The notes: generated from the letters alone by a model not told the origin. 64,000 nucleotides of DNA from Pseudomonas sp. GCEP-101 (GCF_025133575.1 NZ_CP104011.1:3294965-3358964); one strand, 5' to 3'; shown: positions 9,135 to 19,685, counted from the stretch's first letter. Made by a program: numbers and translations.

Positions 9135-9295
9135 GTTCCCTCCGGCCCCGCTGCAACGGTGCCGGGGCGCAGGGCTGCGCCGACACAGCGTCATTCCAAC
9201 GTCGACGGGCGCCCCGAGCGCCCGCGAGGCCTGCGGGTGAGCGCAGGCCAGCAACCTTGTACTGCCATAACAAACACAACGCGGAGTAAGCAGTA

Positions 9296-10618
9296 ATGGC
9301 TCGACTCAAACGAACCCTGTCGCTGGGGTCAGTGGTGCTGTTCGGCATCGCCTACATGACCCCGATCATCGTCCTCGGCACCTTCGGCATCCTCGCCGAC
9401 GTCACGCGCGGCGTCGTGCCCTCGGCCTACCTCGTCGCCTCCGTGGCCATGCTCTTCACCGCGCTCAGCTACGGGCGTATGGCTGCCGCCTTCCCGGTGG
9501 CCGGCTCGGCCTACACCTACGTGCGCAAGTCCATCAGCCCGAAACTGGGCTTCCTCGCCGGCTGGGCGGTGCTGCTGGACTACCTGTTCCTGCCCATGGC
9601 CATCTGGCTGATCGGCGCGGCCTACCTGCACTCCGCGTTCCCCGCTGTGCCCCAGGCCCTGTGGGTGCTGGCGTTCATCGGCGTGACCACGGCCATCAAC
9701 GTGGTCGGCCTGCGCCTGGCGAAGAACATCAATGGCGTGCTGATGCTGGTGCAGTTCCTCGTGCTGATCGCCTTCGTCGGCCTGGCCATCCACTACGTGA
9801 TGGGGGACGGCAGCCGTCCGCTGTGGACGCTGGAGCCCTTCCTCAAGGAAGGCACCCAGCTGCCGCTGATCATGGGCGGCGCGGCCATCGCCTGCTATTC
9901 CTTCCTGGGCTTCGACGCCGTCAGCACCCTGACGGAAGAAACCCACGAGCCGCGCAAGACCATTCCCCGCGCCATCCTGCTGATCACCCTCATCGGTGGC
10001 GGCATCTTCATCGCCGCCAGCTATTTCGTGCAGCTGGCGCACCCCTCGGTGGAATTCCAGAACGCCGACTCCGCCGCCTACGAAATTGCCCGCAATATCG
10101 GTGGTGACCTGTTCGTCAGCTTCTTCCTGATCGGCCTGATCGTCGGCCAGTTCACCTCCGGCCTGTCGGCCCAGGCCAGCGCCTCGCGCCTGCTGTTCGC
10201 CATGGGCCGCGACGGCGTGCTGCCGCGCCCGTTCTTCGGGCGCATCAGCAAGCGCTTCGAAACCCCCGTGAACAGCATCGTGCTGTGCGGCGTGGTCGCG
10301 CTGCTGGCGCTGCACATGGATGTCACCACCTCCACCTCGTTCATCAACTTCGGCGCCTTCCTGGCCTTCAGCCTGGTGAACCTCTCGGTGATCTTCCATT
10401 ACTACCTGAAGGCGGAGCGTCGCGGCCTGCGCGAGGGGGTGCTGTTCCTGCTGTTCCCGCTGATCGGCCTGCTCGCCGACCTGTGGCTGATGGTCAGCCT
10501 CGACCACCTGGCCATCTGGCTTGGCGCCACCTGGCTGGTGCTCGGCGTGATCTACCTTGCGGTGATCACCGGCGGCTTCCGCGAGCAACCGCCAGAGATG
10601 CATTTCGAGGAGGCGTGA
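9296..10618 (+). CDS. APC family amino acid permease
   Basis: A 440-residue secondary transporter with about 12 TM segments, of the amino acid-polyamine-organocation superfamily. The first helix has the typical GxG-containing start (LGSVVLFGIAYMTPIIVLGT), and the ETHEPRKTIPRAIL loop after helix 6 is characteristic. It closely resembles putrescine/amino-acid importers of Pseudomonas (PuuP/PlaP-like), but the substrate is uncertain. A ribosome binding site (GGAG at 9283) sits 9 bp before the start, preceded by an A-rich ACAAACACAAC at 9270-9280 that may be an Hfq/Crc target. Probably co-expressed with the upstream nitrilase. Confidence 0.88.
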   Translation: MARLKRTLSLGSVVLFGIAYMTPIIVLGTFGILADVTRGVVPSAYLVASVAMLFTALSYGRMAAAFPVAGSAYTYVRKSISPKLGFLAGWAVLLDYLFLPMAIWLIGAAYLHSAFPAVPQALWVLAFIGVTTAINVVGLRLAKNINGVLMLVQFLVLIAFVGLAIHYVMGDGSRPLWTLEPFLKEGTQLPLIMGGAAIACYSFLGFDAVSTLTEETHEPRKTIPRAILLITLIGGGIFIAASYFVQLAHPSVEFQNADSAAYEIARNIGGDLFVSFFLIGLIVGQFTSGLSAQASASRLLFAMGRDGVLPRPFFGRISKRFETPVNSIVLCGVVALLALHMDVTTSTSFINFGAFLAFSLVNLSVIFHYYLKAERRGLREGVLFLLFPLIGLLADLWLMVSLDHLAIWLGATWLVLGVIYLAVITGGFREQPPEMHFEEA

Positions 10619-10633
10619 GCCCCGCGCGGGGCT
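10618..10633. repeat. Perfect 16-bp palindrome after the permease
   Basis: AGCCCCGCGCGGGGCT begins on the last base of the permease stop codon. It can form a GC-only hairpin but lacks a T-tract, so it is at most a processing or Rho-dependent site between the permease and the GST gene. Confidence 0.5.
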
Positions 10634-10675
10634 ATGCTGGGGACTCCGAGCCGTGATGCCCGAGGAGATCCCGCC

Positions 10676-11320
10676 ATGCCCCGCCTCACCCTCTACCATT
10701 CGCCCCAGACACGTTCCAGCGGCACGCTGGTGCTGCTCGAAGAACTGGGCGCCGAATACGACCTCGAACTGATCAACATGAAGGCCGGCGAGCAACGCAT
10801 GCCGGCCTACCTGGCCATCAACCCGCTGGGCAAGGTCCCGGCGATCCGCATCGGCGAGTCGCTGGTCACCGAGCAGGGCGCCATCTTCATCTACCTCGCC
10901 GACCTGTTCCCCCGAGCGAATCTCGCCCCGGCCCTCGACGACCCGCTGCGCGGCCCCTACCTGCGCTGGCTGGTGTTCTATGGTTCGAGCTTCGAGCCGG
11001 CCATCGTCGACCGCGCCCTGAAACGCGACGCCGCCCCGCAGGCCATGAGCCCCTACGGCGATTACGACAGCGTGATGCGCGCCCTCGCTGAACAACTGGA
11101 AACCGGCCCCTACCTGCTGGGCAGCCGCATGACCGCCGCCGACGTGTTGTGGGGCGCGGCCCTGCGCTGGACCATCGGTTTCGGCGTGGTGCCCAAGCTG
11201 CCGGTGTTCGAGCGCTACGTGGAACTGGTGACGTCTCGCCCAGCCTTCCAGCGGGTCTGGGAGCGTGATGCGCACTGGGCGGCGGAACATGGGAAAGCGG
11301 CGGAGGGGAAGGCGCCGTGA
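10676..11320 (+). CDS. Glutathione S-transferase family protein
   Basis: A 214-residue GST. Residues 1-75 are a thioredoxin-fold N-domain (MPRLTLYHSPQTRSSGTLVL, then NPLGKVPAIRIGESLVTEQG with the cis-Pro/VPA motif and the ESLVTEQGA glutathione-binding stretch); the C-terminal all-helical domain follows. The start at 10676 is chosen because GAGGAGATCCCGCC precedes it and it gives the normal GST N-terminus. It lies 57 bp after the permease on the same strand and may be part of the nitrilase-permease unit; the substrate is unknown. Confidence 0.88.
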   Translation: MPRLTLYHSPQTRSSGTLVLLEELGAEYDLELINMKAGEQRMPAYLAINPLGKVPAIRIGESLVTEQGAIFIYLADLFPRANLAPALDDPLRGPYLRWLVFYGSSFEPAIVDRALKRDAAPQAMSPYGDYDSVMRALAEQLETGPYLLGSRMTAADVLWGAALRWTIGFGVVPKLPVFERYVELVTSRPAFQRVWERDAHWAAEHGKAAEGKAP

Positions 11321-11517
11321 AAGCGTGCTGGCGGAGGCTTATCGACCGGAACGATTTGAGGATTCGGTCACAGGTCGCATAGGAAAATTCCTTTTTCGAT
11401 GTGGCCATATTTTCCGGTCGGACGAGGTGGTCAATCATCCCGCCAGCGCCGCGCACCCCATCGCTCGGCGCCGGCAACCATAACGACTACAAGCCGCTAC
11501 TTGATTTATGTCCCCGA

Positions 11518-11543
11518 GGCCCTCCGCAAGGAGGGCCTTTTTT
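11518..11543 (+). terminator. Strong intrinsic terminator, rightward
   Basis: GGCCCTCC, a GCAA tetraloop, GGAGGGCC and TTTTTT. It is oriented for rightward transcription and lies 198 bp past the GST stop, 17 bp before the end of metR on the opposite strand. What it terminates is unclear (see findings). Confidence 0.85.
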
Positions 11544-11559
11544 ATGGGTGGCGACAGAC

Positions 11560-12480
11560 TCAGCCCTTGGCAGCGCTGACGCCTTCCAGGGTGGCGAAGG
11601 AAGTGTCCTTGGCGGTCAGCAGGAAATCGCGCATGAACGGCGCGTCCAGCATGTCGGCGCGGATGGCGGCGAACAGTGTGCAGTACAGGCCCTTTTCCCC
11701 CAGGCGCTTGGCGGTCACGTAGCCCCGCGAGCTGTACTCGTGCAGCGCCCAGTTGGGCAGGCTGCAGACGCCGCGGCCGGACGCCACCAGCTGCATCATC
11801 ATCACCGTCAGCTCCGAGGTGCGCACCTGCGCCGGTTCGACGTCGGCGGGTTCGAGGAAGCGGGTGAAGATATCCAGGCGATCGCGCTCGATGGGGTAGG
11901 TGATGAGGGTCAGGTTGGCCAGGTCTTCCGGGACGATGTAGGACTTGCCGGCCAGCGCGTGGTGGTTGTCCACCGCCAGCAGCGCCTCGTAGGTGAACAG
12001 CGGCACATAGGTGATGCCGGCGATGTCCACCGGATCGGAGGTCACCACCAGGTCCAGGTCGCCGCGCGCCAGGGCCGGCAGCGGAGCGAAGGAGAAGCCC
12101 GATGCGAGGTCCAGCTCCACCTCCGGCCAGGCGTCGCGGAACTGGTCGATGGTCGGCATCAGCCACTGGAAGCAGCTGTGGCACTCGATGGCCATGTGCA
12201 GGCGGCCGGCGGTGCCGCCGGCCAGGCGTGCCAGGTCGCGCTCCGCGCCGCGCAGTTGCGGCAGCACGGAATCGGCCAGTTGCAGCAGGCGCAGACCGGC
12301 GCTGGTGAAACGCACCGGTTTGGTCTTGCGGATGAACAGCGACAGACCCAGGCGCTCCTCCAGCTCCTTGAACTGGTGGGAGAGGGCGGACTGCGTGAGG
12401 TGCAGACGCTCGGCGGCCTCCACCAGGCTATCGGCTTCGCGCAGGGCATGCAGGGTTTTCAGGTGACGGAGTTCAAGCAT
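11560..12480 (-). CDS. metR: MetR-type LysR regulator of methionine biosynthesis
   Basis: A 306-residue LysR regulator very similar in pattern to E. coli MetR: the N-terminus MLELRHLKTLHALREADSLV followed by LTQSALSHQFKELEERLG, and AIECHSCFQWLMPTIDQFRD at the start of the effector domain, where the IECHSC-W motif is a MetR hallmark. MetR activates metE/metH/metF with homocysteine as co-effector. The ATG at 12480 matches the family start; an upstream frame to 12588 adds nothing conserved. No met gene is adjacent. Confidence 0.88.
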   Translation of the reverse strand: MLELRHLKTLHALREADSLVEAAERLHLTQSALSHQFKELEERLGLSLFIRKTKPVRFTSAGLRLLQLADSVLPQLRGAERDLARLAGGTAGRLHMAIECHSCFQWLMPTIDQFRDAWPEVELDLASGFSFAPLPALARGDLDLVVTSDPVDIAGITYVPLFTYEALLAVDNHHALAGKSYIVPEDLANLTLITYPIERDRLDIFTRFLEPADVEPAQVRTSELTVMMMQLVASGRGVCSLPNWALHEYSSRGYVTAKRLGEKGLYCTLFAAIRADMLDAPFMRDFLLTAKDTSFATLEGVSAAKG

Positions 12481-12580
12481 GGCGCGGCCTCGCCTCACTA
12501 TGAGGAAATCTTGATCAAACGGCGGAGCAATTGAGCTGGACTCATGATAAGCCCCCGGCGGGCGCTTCACCAGCCCGCCC

Positions 12581-13024
12581 TCAGCCACTCAGATAGAACA
12601 TGCCCTTGGCCAGCAGAACGATCAGCACCACGTGGGCGAACACGCTGGAGTGGATGCGCCGGGAGCGTCGACCCGTCATGCGGCCGACGCGGAAGGAGTA
12701 CAGGGCGAAGATGAAATGCCCCAGGACGCTCACCGCCAGCAGCAGCTTGAGGCTCAGCAGGGTGGCGAAGGTCGATGCCAGCGGGTCGGCGAGCAGCGGC
12801 GCATAGCGCAGGTGCAGCATGCCCAGCCCGCTGCCGAACAGCGCCAGGATCGCCCACGGCATCACCCGGCGCAGGCGCTGGCCCAGTGCGCCCTCGACCA
12901 GCCTCATCGTGCCCGGCGGCACCTGGTGGTGGATGCCCCGAAGGATCAGCACTTCGAAGAATACCGTGCCGACGAACAGGATCGCGGCGAACAGATGCAG
13001 CACCAGCAGGATGGGGTAGGCCAT
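12581..13024 (-). CDS. CopD-like integral membrane protein
   Basis: A 147-residue membrane protein with four TM helices: MAYPILLVLHLFAAILFVGT, a second around residues 60-80, a third around 85-110 and a fourth around 125-145. Conserved His10 in the first helix and the overall pattern resemble the CopD copper-resistance/membrane cytochrome fold (PF05425-like). The start at 13024 is the first Met of that helix; an open frame to 13270 is not conserved. Possible heme or copper membrane protein; function unproven. Confidence 0.75.
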   Translation of the reverse strand: MAYPILLVLHLFAAILFVGTVFFEVLILRGIHHQVPPGTMRLVEGALGQRLRRVMPWAILALFGSGLGMLHLRYAPLLADPLASTFATLLSLKLLLAVSVLGHFIFALYSFRVGRMTGRRSRRIHSSVFAHVVLIVLLAKGMFYLSG

Positions 13025-13217
13025 GGGAAACGTCCGAGTGGAGGTTTCGTATGTTCGCCAGTGGAAGGGGCGGCTTCCCTTGATCCGGATCATGGGAACG
13101 GCCGTCGCTGACCGCTCGGCGCCTTTCATCAAACTGTCACGGACCTGTGGCAGAGCGAGCGACGGAAATTCATCAGAATCGCGCTCAACTGGGGTTTTGC
13201 GTTCCGGATTTTCACTC

Positions 13218-14213
13218 ATGCGTGCTTTTTTGCTGGCAGTCGCGCTCCTCTGCGGCTTGCCCTCCCTCACTATTGCCGCCGAGCGCTGCGACGCACGGGT
13301 GCCGACCGAGCTGGTCGACCTGGGCGACGTGCGCCTGGCCTACCAGAGCATCGGCCGCCTGCAGGACCCGACGCTGTTGCTGGTCATGGGCCTGGGCGGG
13401 CAATTGATCCACTGGCCGGACGAGGTCGTCGAGGCCCTGTGTCAGCAGGGCTTCCGGGTGATCCGTTACGACAACCGCGATGTCGGCCTGTCGTCCTGGC
13501 GCGTGCCCACACCCAGCGGCAACCTGACCTACGAAGTGATTCGCTATCGCCTCGGGCTGCCGGTCAGCGCGCCCTACAGCCTGACCGACATGGCCGGCGA
13601 CGCGCTGCACCTGCTGGATGCCCTGCACGTCGAGCGCGCCCATGTGCTTGGCGCGAGCATGGGCGGGATGATCGCCCAGCACGTGGCCGACCTCGCGCCG
13701 GATCGCGTGATCAGCCTCACCCTGGTCATGACCAGCTCAGGGGCCGAGGGGCTGCCGGCGCCCAGCGAATCGCTGCTGCGCCTGCTGGCCCGGCGCGAAG
13801 CGGCCAGCCGCGAGCAGGCCATCGAGCAACAGGCCGATCTGCTCGCGGCGCTGGGCAGCCCGGAGGTGCGCGATGACCGCCAGCAATTGCTGCAGCAAGC
13901 GGCGCGCTCCTACGACCGCGCCTTCAACCCCGAAGGCGTGCAACGGCAGATGCTGGCGATCCTCGCAGAGCCCAGCCGGGTGGAACTGCTCAACCGCCTC
14001 AATGTGCCGACCCTGGTGGTCCATGGCACCGCCGATCCGCTGCTGCCCGTCATGCATGGCGTGCACGTGGCCGCGCACATTCGCGGTTCGGTGCTCAGGC
14101 TGATTCCCGGCATGGCCCACCGCTTCCAGGAAGACTTCAAGGAACCCCTGCTGGGCGCGGTGCTGCCCTACCTGCGCGAGCACCAGGGCGGCGGGCACGT
14201 GGCCCAGCTGTGA
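13218..14213 (+). CDS. Alpha/beta hydrolase, exported
   Basis: A 331-residue alpha/beta-fold hydrolase with a signal peptide (MRAFLLAVALLCGLPSLTIA, cleaved near residue 20). Catalytic triad candidates: Ser in LGASMGGMIAQ (nucleophile elbow GxSxG), Asp in HGTADPLLP and His in GMAHRF. Family members act on esters or lipids; no specific substrate is evident. The open frame extends in phase to 13023, but the ATG at 13218 gives the signal peptide. It is divergent from the CopD-like gene. Confidence 0.85.
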   Translation: MRAFLLAVALLCGLPSLTIAAERCDARVPTELVDLGDVRLAYQSIGRLQDPTLLLVMGLGGQLIHWPDEVVEALCQQGFRVIRYDNRDVGLSSWRVPTPSGNLTYEVIRYRLGLPVSAPYSLTDMAGDALHLLDALHVERAHVLGASMGGMIAQHVADLAPDRVISLTLVMTSSGAEGLPAPSESLLRLLARREAASREQAIEQQADLLAALGSPEVRDDRQQLLQQAARSYDRAFNPEGVQRQMLAILAEPSRVELLNRLNVPTLVVHGTADPLLPVMHGVHVAAHIRGSVLRLIPGMAHRFQEDFKEPLLGAVLPYLREHQGGGHVAQL

Positions 14214-14283
14214 GTTTGCTGAGCTACCTGCAGGCTTGCCCGCGGTCCTGATCCTGCGGAATCCAGTCGTGCAGTTGCCTGGC

Positions 14284-15597
14284 TCAGCGAATATCGTTCA
14301 GGTCATCCCCGCGGGTTTCGCGCAGGCACAGCACGGCCAGCAGGCTGAGCGCGGCGGCGACCGAGACGTAGCCGCCCACCCAGCTCAAACCGCCCAGGCC
14401 CACCAGCTTCTGGGCAATGTAGGGGGCCACCGAGGCGCCGAGGATGCCGCCCAGGTTGTAGGCCGCCGAAGCGCCGGTGTAGCGCACATGGGTGGGGAAG
14501 AGTTCCGGCAGCAGGGCGCCCATGGGGGCGAAGGTCACGCCCATGAGGAAGAGTTCCAGCGACAGGAATACCGCCACTTCCACCGACGAGCCCTGGCTCA
14601 GCAGCGGCTGCATGGCGAAGCCCGAGGCGATCGCGGCGATGCAGCCGACGATCAGCACCGGCTTGCGCCCGAAGCGATCGCTCAGCCAGGCCGAGACCGG
14701 CGTCGCCGCGGCCATGAAGAGCACGGCGATGCACAGCAGGCCGAGGAAGTCCTCGCGGCTGTAGCCCAGGGTGCTGACGCCGTAGCTGAGCGAGAACACC
14801 GTGGAGATATAGAAGAGGGCGTAGCACACCACCATCGCCAGGGCGCCCAGCAGCGTCGGCCGCCAGTGCTTGGCGAACAGTTCGGCGATGGGCAGGCTGG
14901 CGCGCTCGTGGCGCTCCATGGCCTTGGCGAACACCGGGGTCTCCACCAGCTTCAGGCGTACGTAGAGGCCGACGATGACCAGCACGGCGCTGAGCACGAA
15001 GGGGATGCGCCAGCCCCAGGCGCGGAACTGTTCTTCGCTGAGCAGCATGGCCAGGCAGAGGAATAGGCCGTTGGCGGCGAGAAAACCGATCGACGGGCCC
15101 ATCTGCGGGAACATGCCGAACCAGGCGCGACGGCCCTTGGGCGCGTTCTCCGTGGCCAGCAGCGCGGCGCCGCCCCATTCGCCGCCCAGCCCCAGGCCCT
15201 GGCCGAAGCGCAGCACGCAGAGCAGCATCGGCGCCCAGGCGCCAATGCTGTCGTAGCCCGGCAGCAGGCCGATCAGGGTGGTGGAGATGCCCATCAGCAG
15301 CAGCGAGGCCACCAGGGTCGACTTGCGCCCGATGCGGTCGCCGAAGTGGCCGAACAACGCCGAGCCCAGCGGGCGGGCGAGGAAGGCGATGCCGAAGGTG
15401 AGGAAGGCGCTGAGCGCCTGGGCGGTGCCGGAGGTCTGCGGGAAGAACACCGGGCCGATCACCAGTGCGGCGGCAGTGGCGTAGACGTAGAAGTCGTAGA
15501 ACTCGATGGCGGTGCCGATGAAGCTGGCCACCGCGACGCGGGTGGTGGAGTTGGTCTGTTCAGCCGGTTGTGCGGCTTCGAGGGTGGCGCTGGTCAT
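14284..15597 (-). CDS. MFS transporter, MHS (metabolite:H+ symporter) type
   Basis: A 437-residue major facilitator with 12 TM segments. Near the start it shows ASFIGTAIEFYDFYVYATAA, and further on GHFGDRIGRKSTLV (the MFS loop 2-3 motif) and LGLGGEWGGAALL, which are hallmarks of the metabolite:H+ symporter family (ShiA, ProP, KgtP relatives). It imports an organic acid or similar solute with protons. The ATG at 15597 is the first Met before the conserved start; an unconserved Arg-rich frame extends to 15756. No regulator is adjacent. Confidence 0.88.
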   Translation of the reverse strand: MTSATLEAAQPAEQTNSTTRVAVASFIGTAIEFYDFYVYATAAALVIGPVFFPQTSGTAQALSAFLTFGIAFLARPLGSALFGHFGDRIGRKSTLVASLLLMGISTTLIGLLPGYDSIGAWAPMLLCVLRFGQGLGLGGEWGGAALLATENAPKGRRAWFGMFPQMGPSIGFLAANGLFLCLAMLLSEEQFRAWGWRIPFVLSAVLVIVGLYVRLKLVETPVFAKAMERHERASLPIAELFAKHWRPTLLGALAMVVCYALFYISTVFSLSYGVSTLGYSREDFLGLLCIAVLFMAAATPVSAWLSDRFGRKPVLIVGCIAAIASGFAMQPLLSQGSSVEVAVFLSLELFLMGVTFAPMGALLPELFPTHVRYTGASAAYNLGGILGASVAPYIAQKLVGLGGLSWVGGYVSVAAALSLLAVLCLRETRGDDLNDIR

Positions 15598-15883
15598 ACG
15601 GGGTCGATCCCTGGCAGTCAGGCGCGGCGACGACTCTGAAGGTCGTGTCCGACGTTTCTTGAGGCATCGCCCTGGCGCGAGTGCGAGCGCGGCCCGGGAT
15701 CGGGGCAGGGTGGGCGCGGCTCGCGGCGGGTCAGGGCGAGGCCGGCTGCTTCGCAAGGCAACGACGCGGGGTCGAGGCTCGGCGGGGCGTGCGTTTGACT
15801 GGCCGGCGCGGCGTCGCGGGTAGCGGCGGGCGTCGGCGGGAGGCTGGGTAAGCCGTTCGGATTATAGGGGCGGGCGGGGCGCC

Positions 15884-17176
15884 TCAGGCAAGCTCATCGG
15901 CGTAGGGTTCTTTCGGCGGGGCGCCGGGCAGCCAGGCGCGCACGCTTTTCACCCGGTTTTCCCCGGACTGGAGAATTTCCAGGCGGTAGCGGCCGATCTT
16001 CAGGCACACCGCGCAATCGGGAATCTGCTCCAGCGCTTCGGTGACCAGGCCGTTGAGCGTCTTAGGCCCGTCGCTGGGCAGCTGCCAGCCCAGGGCGCGA
16101 TTGACGTCGCGCAGGTTGGCCGAGCCATCGATGACGTAGGTGCCGTCGGCCTGGGGGTGGATGTCCGGGTTGCGCAGGGTGTTCTGGTTGCTGAACTCGC
16201 CGACGATCTCTTCGAGGATGTCTTCCAGGGTGATGATGCCGATGACCTCGCCGTACTCGTCGACGACGATGCCGATGCGCCGCTTCTGCTTCTGGAAGTT
16301 GATCAGCTGGGTCGACAGCGGCGTGCTCTCCGGCACGAAGTAGGGCTCCAGGCACGCGGCCTTGAGGCTTTCCTTGGTCAACTGGTTGTGGGTCAGCAGG
16401 CGGGCGATCTGGCGCATGTGCACCACGCCCTCCACCTGGTTGATGTCGTTGCGGAACACCGGCAGGCGTGTGTGGGTGGTGTTGCGCAACTGGCCGATGA
16501 TGGTTTCCAGCTCATCGTCCAGGTCGATGCCCTGGACTTCGTTGCGCGGCACCATCAGGTCGTTCACCGTGATCTTTTCCAGGTCGAGGATGCTCAGCAG
16601 CATGTCCTGGCGGTTGTTGGTGAGCTTCTCGCTGGAGTCGGTGACCACGCTGCGCAGCTCGTCATTGCTCAGCGGCTTGTTGCCGCGCTGGGTCGGGTCG
16701 AGGCCGCCCAGGCGCAGCAGCAGGTTGCTGATGCCGGTCATCAGCCAGAGCAGCGGGGTGAACAGCTTCTGCATCCAGATCAGCGGCAGGCTGGCGGGGA
16801 AGGCCACGCGCTCGGGGCGCAGCGCGGCGTAGGTCTTGGGGGTGATCTCGCCGAAGATCAGCAGGATCAGTGTCAGCACCACGGTGGCGACCGCCACCCC
16901 GGCTTCGCCCCACAGGCGCAGGGCCAGCAGGGTCGCCAGCGACGAGGCGATGATGTTGACGAAGTTGTTGCCGATCAGGATGGTGCCCAGCAGCCGGTCG
17001 GTGCGCAGCAACAACCAGCTGGTGCGCCGTGCGCCACGGTTGCCCTGCTTGGACAGGTGGCGCAGGCGGTAGCGGTCGAGGCTGAGCATGCCGGTCTCGA
17101 CGCTGGAGAAGAACGCCGAGCAGAGGATCAGGAAGACGAGCAGGCCGATCAGGTAGCCGGGGTGGATCTCTTCCAT
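15884..17176 (-). CDS. HlyC/CorC family transporter (DUF21-CBS-CorC_HlyC)
   Basis: A 430-residue inner-membrane protein: DUF21/CNNM transmembrane domain in residues 1-170, two CBS domains at about 190-310 (LMVPRNEVQGIDLDD; GIVVDEYGEVIGIITLEDIL), and a C-terminal CorC_HlyC domain (ADGTYVIDGSANLRDVNRAL). The family is linked to Mg2+/Co2+ efflux or homeostasis. It is 42 bp downstream of the ccsA-like gene and probably co-transcribed with it, a neighbour pair I recall just upstream of ffh in other Pseudomonas. Confidence 0.9.
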   Translation of the reverse strand: MEEIHPGYLIGLLVFLILCSAFFSSVETGMLSLDRYRLRHLSKQGNRGARRTSWLLLRTDRLLGTILIGNNFVNIIASSLATLLALRLWGEAGVAVATVVLTLILLIFGEITPKTYAALRPERVAFPASLPLIWMQKLFTPLLWLMTGISNLLLRLGGLDPTQRGNKPLSNDELRSVVTDSSEKLTNNRQDMLLSILDLEKITVNDLMVPRNEVQGIDLDDELETIIGQLRNTTHTRLPVFRNDINQVEGVVHMRQIARLLTHNQLTKESLKAACLEPYFVPESTPLSTQLINFQKQKRRIGIVVDEYGEVIGIITLEDILEEIVGEFSNQNTLRNPDIHPQADGTYVIDGSANLRDVNRALGWQLPSDGPKTLNGLVTEALEQIPDCAVCLKIGRYRLEILQSGENRVKSVRAWLPGAPPKEPYADELA

Positions 17177-17218
17177 GCGCGCAGGTCCTTCAGCGGCGCT
17201 TGGGCGCCGCCGTAAGCG

Positions 17219-18019
17219 TCAGATGTGCAGGATGAATTCCTTGACCAGCTTGCTGCCGAAGTAGGCCAGCATCAGCAGGCAGAAACCCGCGAGGGTCCAG
17301 CGGATCGCCTTGTGGCCGCGCCAGCCGAGCTGGTGGCGGCCCCACAGCAGCACGCCGAACACCACCCAGGCGAAGCAGGAGAGGATGGTCTTGTGCGCCA
17401 GGTGCTGGGCGAACAGGTTGTCGACGAACAGCCAGCCGGAGATCAGTGACAGCGAGAGCAGCGACCAGCCGCCCCAGAGGAAGCCGAACAGCAGGCTTTC
17501 CATGGTTTGCAGCGGCGGGAAGTTGCGGATCAGGCCCGACGGGTGCTTGTGCTTGAGCTGATGGTCCTGGACCAGCAGGAGCAGCGCCTGGACCACGGCG
17601 ATGGTCAGCAGGCCGTAGGCCAGGATCGACAGCAGGATGTGGGCGAGGATGCCGGGCTGCTCGTTGATCGGCTCGATGGTGCCATGGGGCACGAGCACGG
17701 CCAGCAGGGTGGTCAGCGCGCCGAGCGGATAGAGCACGATCAGCAGGTTGTGCACCGGAATGCGCAGGCACGCCAGCAGGGTCAGGGCGGTGACCGCGGC
17801 GGAGATCAGGCTGGCGGCGTTGAAGAAGTCCAGCGCCAGGCCGGCCGGCGTCAGCAGCTCCTGGCTCAGGCTGTACGCCTGGCAGAGCAGGGCGAGCAGG
17901 CCCAGCAGGAGGAGCAGCGGTTTCTGCGGCGGGGTGCGGCGGGCCAGGCTTGCGCCCTGGTAGGCGGTGGTGCCGATATAAAGGACGGCGGCGATCAGGC
18001 TGGGCAGCAGAGGTTGCAT
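17219..18019 (-). CDS. Cytochrome c assembly / CcsA-like inner membrane protein (YpjD)
   Basis: A 266-residue protein with eight or so TM helices of the CcmC/CcsA (cytochrome c assembly) family. The tryptophan-rich stretch FGFLWGGWSLLSLSLISGW in its central part corresponds to the heme-handling WWD-like region, and histidines lie near flanking loops (VPHGTIEP; LAHKTIL). The start at 18019 yields MQPLLPSLIAAVLYIGTTAY; a longer frame to 18073 has no Shine-Dalgarno sequence. Located divergently from ffh. Its role in this genus is assumed from the family, not shown. Confidence 0.85.
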   Translation of the reverse strand: MQPLLPSLIAAVLYIGTTAYQGASLARRTPPQKPLLLLLGLLALLCQAYSLSQELLTPAGLALDFFNAASLISAAVTALTLLACLRIPVHNLLIVLYPLGALTTLLAVLVPHGTIEPINEQPGILAHILLSILAYGLLTIAVVQALLLLVQDHQLKHKHPSGLIRNFPPLQTMESLLFGFLWGGWSLLSLSLISGWLFVDNLFAQHLAHKTILSCFAWVVFGVLLWGRHQLGWRGHKAIRWTLAGFCLLMLAYFGSKLVKEFILHI

Positions 18020-18157
18020 AAGTCCTTGGAACAGTCCTTGGAAAGGGGACCCGAAAGGTCGTGAGTTTGGCACAGATCGCCCGCGCCGAGAAAGCCGTTG
18101 CGAACAGTTCGCTTCTGGCCTGCGACGCGGTCCGTCACATCGGGATCATCGGCGGTG

Positions 18158-18184
18158 TTGGCGCTGGCCGCACTTGGTTATAAT
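18158..18184 (+). promoter_or_regulatory. Probable sigma-70 promoter of ffh
   Basis: A perfect -10 box TATAAT at 18179-18184 with a TTGGCG -35 candidate at 18158-18163 (15-bp spacer, slightly short), 56 bp upstream of the ffh start. Confidence 0.6.
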
Positions 18185-18240
18185 CGGCGGCTTGCTGACA
18201 AGCCAAACCCTGGTCCGACCGGGCCTGATTAGGAACGCGC

Positions 18241-19614
<1,374 letters not shown>

Positions 19615-19656
19615 CCCCAGACGGCTCGCCGCCCGGCGGGCCGAGCGCGCTGCGGC

Positions 19657-19685
19657 TTGCGGCGCGGGGCTTTAGCTCATAGAAT
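19657..19685 (+). promoter_or_regulatory. Sigma-70 promoter of the rpsP-rimM-trmD-rplS operon
   Basis: TTGCGG (19657-19662), a 17-bp spacer and TAGAAT (19680-19685), about 75 bp upstream of rpsP. The untranslated leader contains a small hairpin (CGGGC at 19697, GCCCG at 19707) followed by TTTCTTTTTT at 19721-19730. Confidence 0.65.

Noticed and set aside
15598..15883. Possible small gene in the GC-rich gap between the MHS transporter and the CorC-like gene
   Set aside because: Open frames there are Arg/Pro-rich with no start signal; nothing recognisable.
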